NCBI GenBank assembly: GCA_937952395.1
Contig: CALFYV010000407.1
Location: 1-5,204 of the forward strand
Direction: 5' to 3'
DNA from: an uncultured Bacteriovoracaceae bacterium
Lineage (GTDB): Bacteria; Bdellovibrionota; Bacteriovoracia; Bacteriovoracales; Bacteriovoracaceae
Length of the DNA stretch: 5,204 nucleotides
In this document: positions 5,172 through 5,204 of the stretch, in pieces
Layout: each line of letters starts with the position of its first letter
Position numbering within the stretch: position 1 is the stretch's first letter
Made by a program: the position numbers and the translations under genes
The notes under the pieces: generated by a model
What the model saw: the letters and a program-made list of their open reading frames with translations, nothing else
Databases searched by the model: none
Told to the model about the DNA's origin: nothing

Positions 5172-5204
5172 TTAAGCTGCTGGCTTCAGATTCAATCTTT
5201 GCAT
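5172..5204 (-). CDS. Possible last codons of another minus-strand gene (window edge)
   Basis: Reading leftwards from the window edge, one minus-strand frame gives MQRLNLKPAA then TAA (5174-5172). This could be the C-terminus of a gene that begins beyond the window, lying 138 bases upstream of the 381-aa protein gene. Ten codons are too few to be sure; an open stretch of this length is common by chance. Confidence 0.2.
   Translation of the reverse strand: MQRLNLKPAA

Overview
The window reads as a piece of an A+T-rich chromosome from a Gram-negative bacterium. Five complete genes begin with Sec-type signal peptides, several ending in an AXA-like site followed by Q or S, and the ribosome binding sites are GGAG(A)-type. 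The density of small exported proteins of unknown function next to a standard purine-oxidation operon would fit the Bdellovibrionota (Bacteriovorax/Peredibacter-like). That placement is a guess from general style, not a demonstrated assignment.

Left part (1-1069): the last 99 codons of the molybdenum-binding subunit of xanthine dehydrogenase (XdhB) overlap by four bases (ATGA) with a complete xdhC, the accessory protein that prepares the molybdenum cofactor for that enzyme. This is the end of a conventional xdhABC operon for oxidising hypoxanthine and xanthine to urate, and it has the most balanced base composition in the window.

Middle part (1170-3880): four co-oriented genes, each with its own GGAG-type ribosome binding site and signal peptide. 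They are two copies of a two-gene cassette, A1-B1-A2-B2. A proteins (269 and 303 aa) have two or three hydrophobic segments around a long charged helical, probably coiled-coil, region. B proteins (136 and 163 aa) have two hydrophobic segments. A1 matches A2, and B1 matches B2, by collinear blocks of similarity, so the pair was duplicated as a unit and then diverged. I recognise no known family. This is the most unusual content of the window. Co-duplication implies that A and B work together, probably in the cell envelope, but the function is open.

Right part (3888-5204): a minus-strand gene for a 381-aa exported protein of unknown function converges on B2 with only 7 bases between stop codons. 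A 6-bp inverted repeat is built around the two stops. Upstream of this gene is a 171-base region with a perfect 15-base palindrome, a repeated 8-mer, and perhaps the last codons of another minus-strand gene at the window edge.

No RNA genes, CRISPR arrays, insertion sequences or phage genes were seen.
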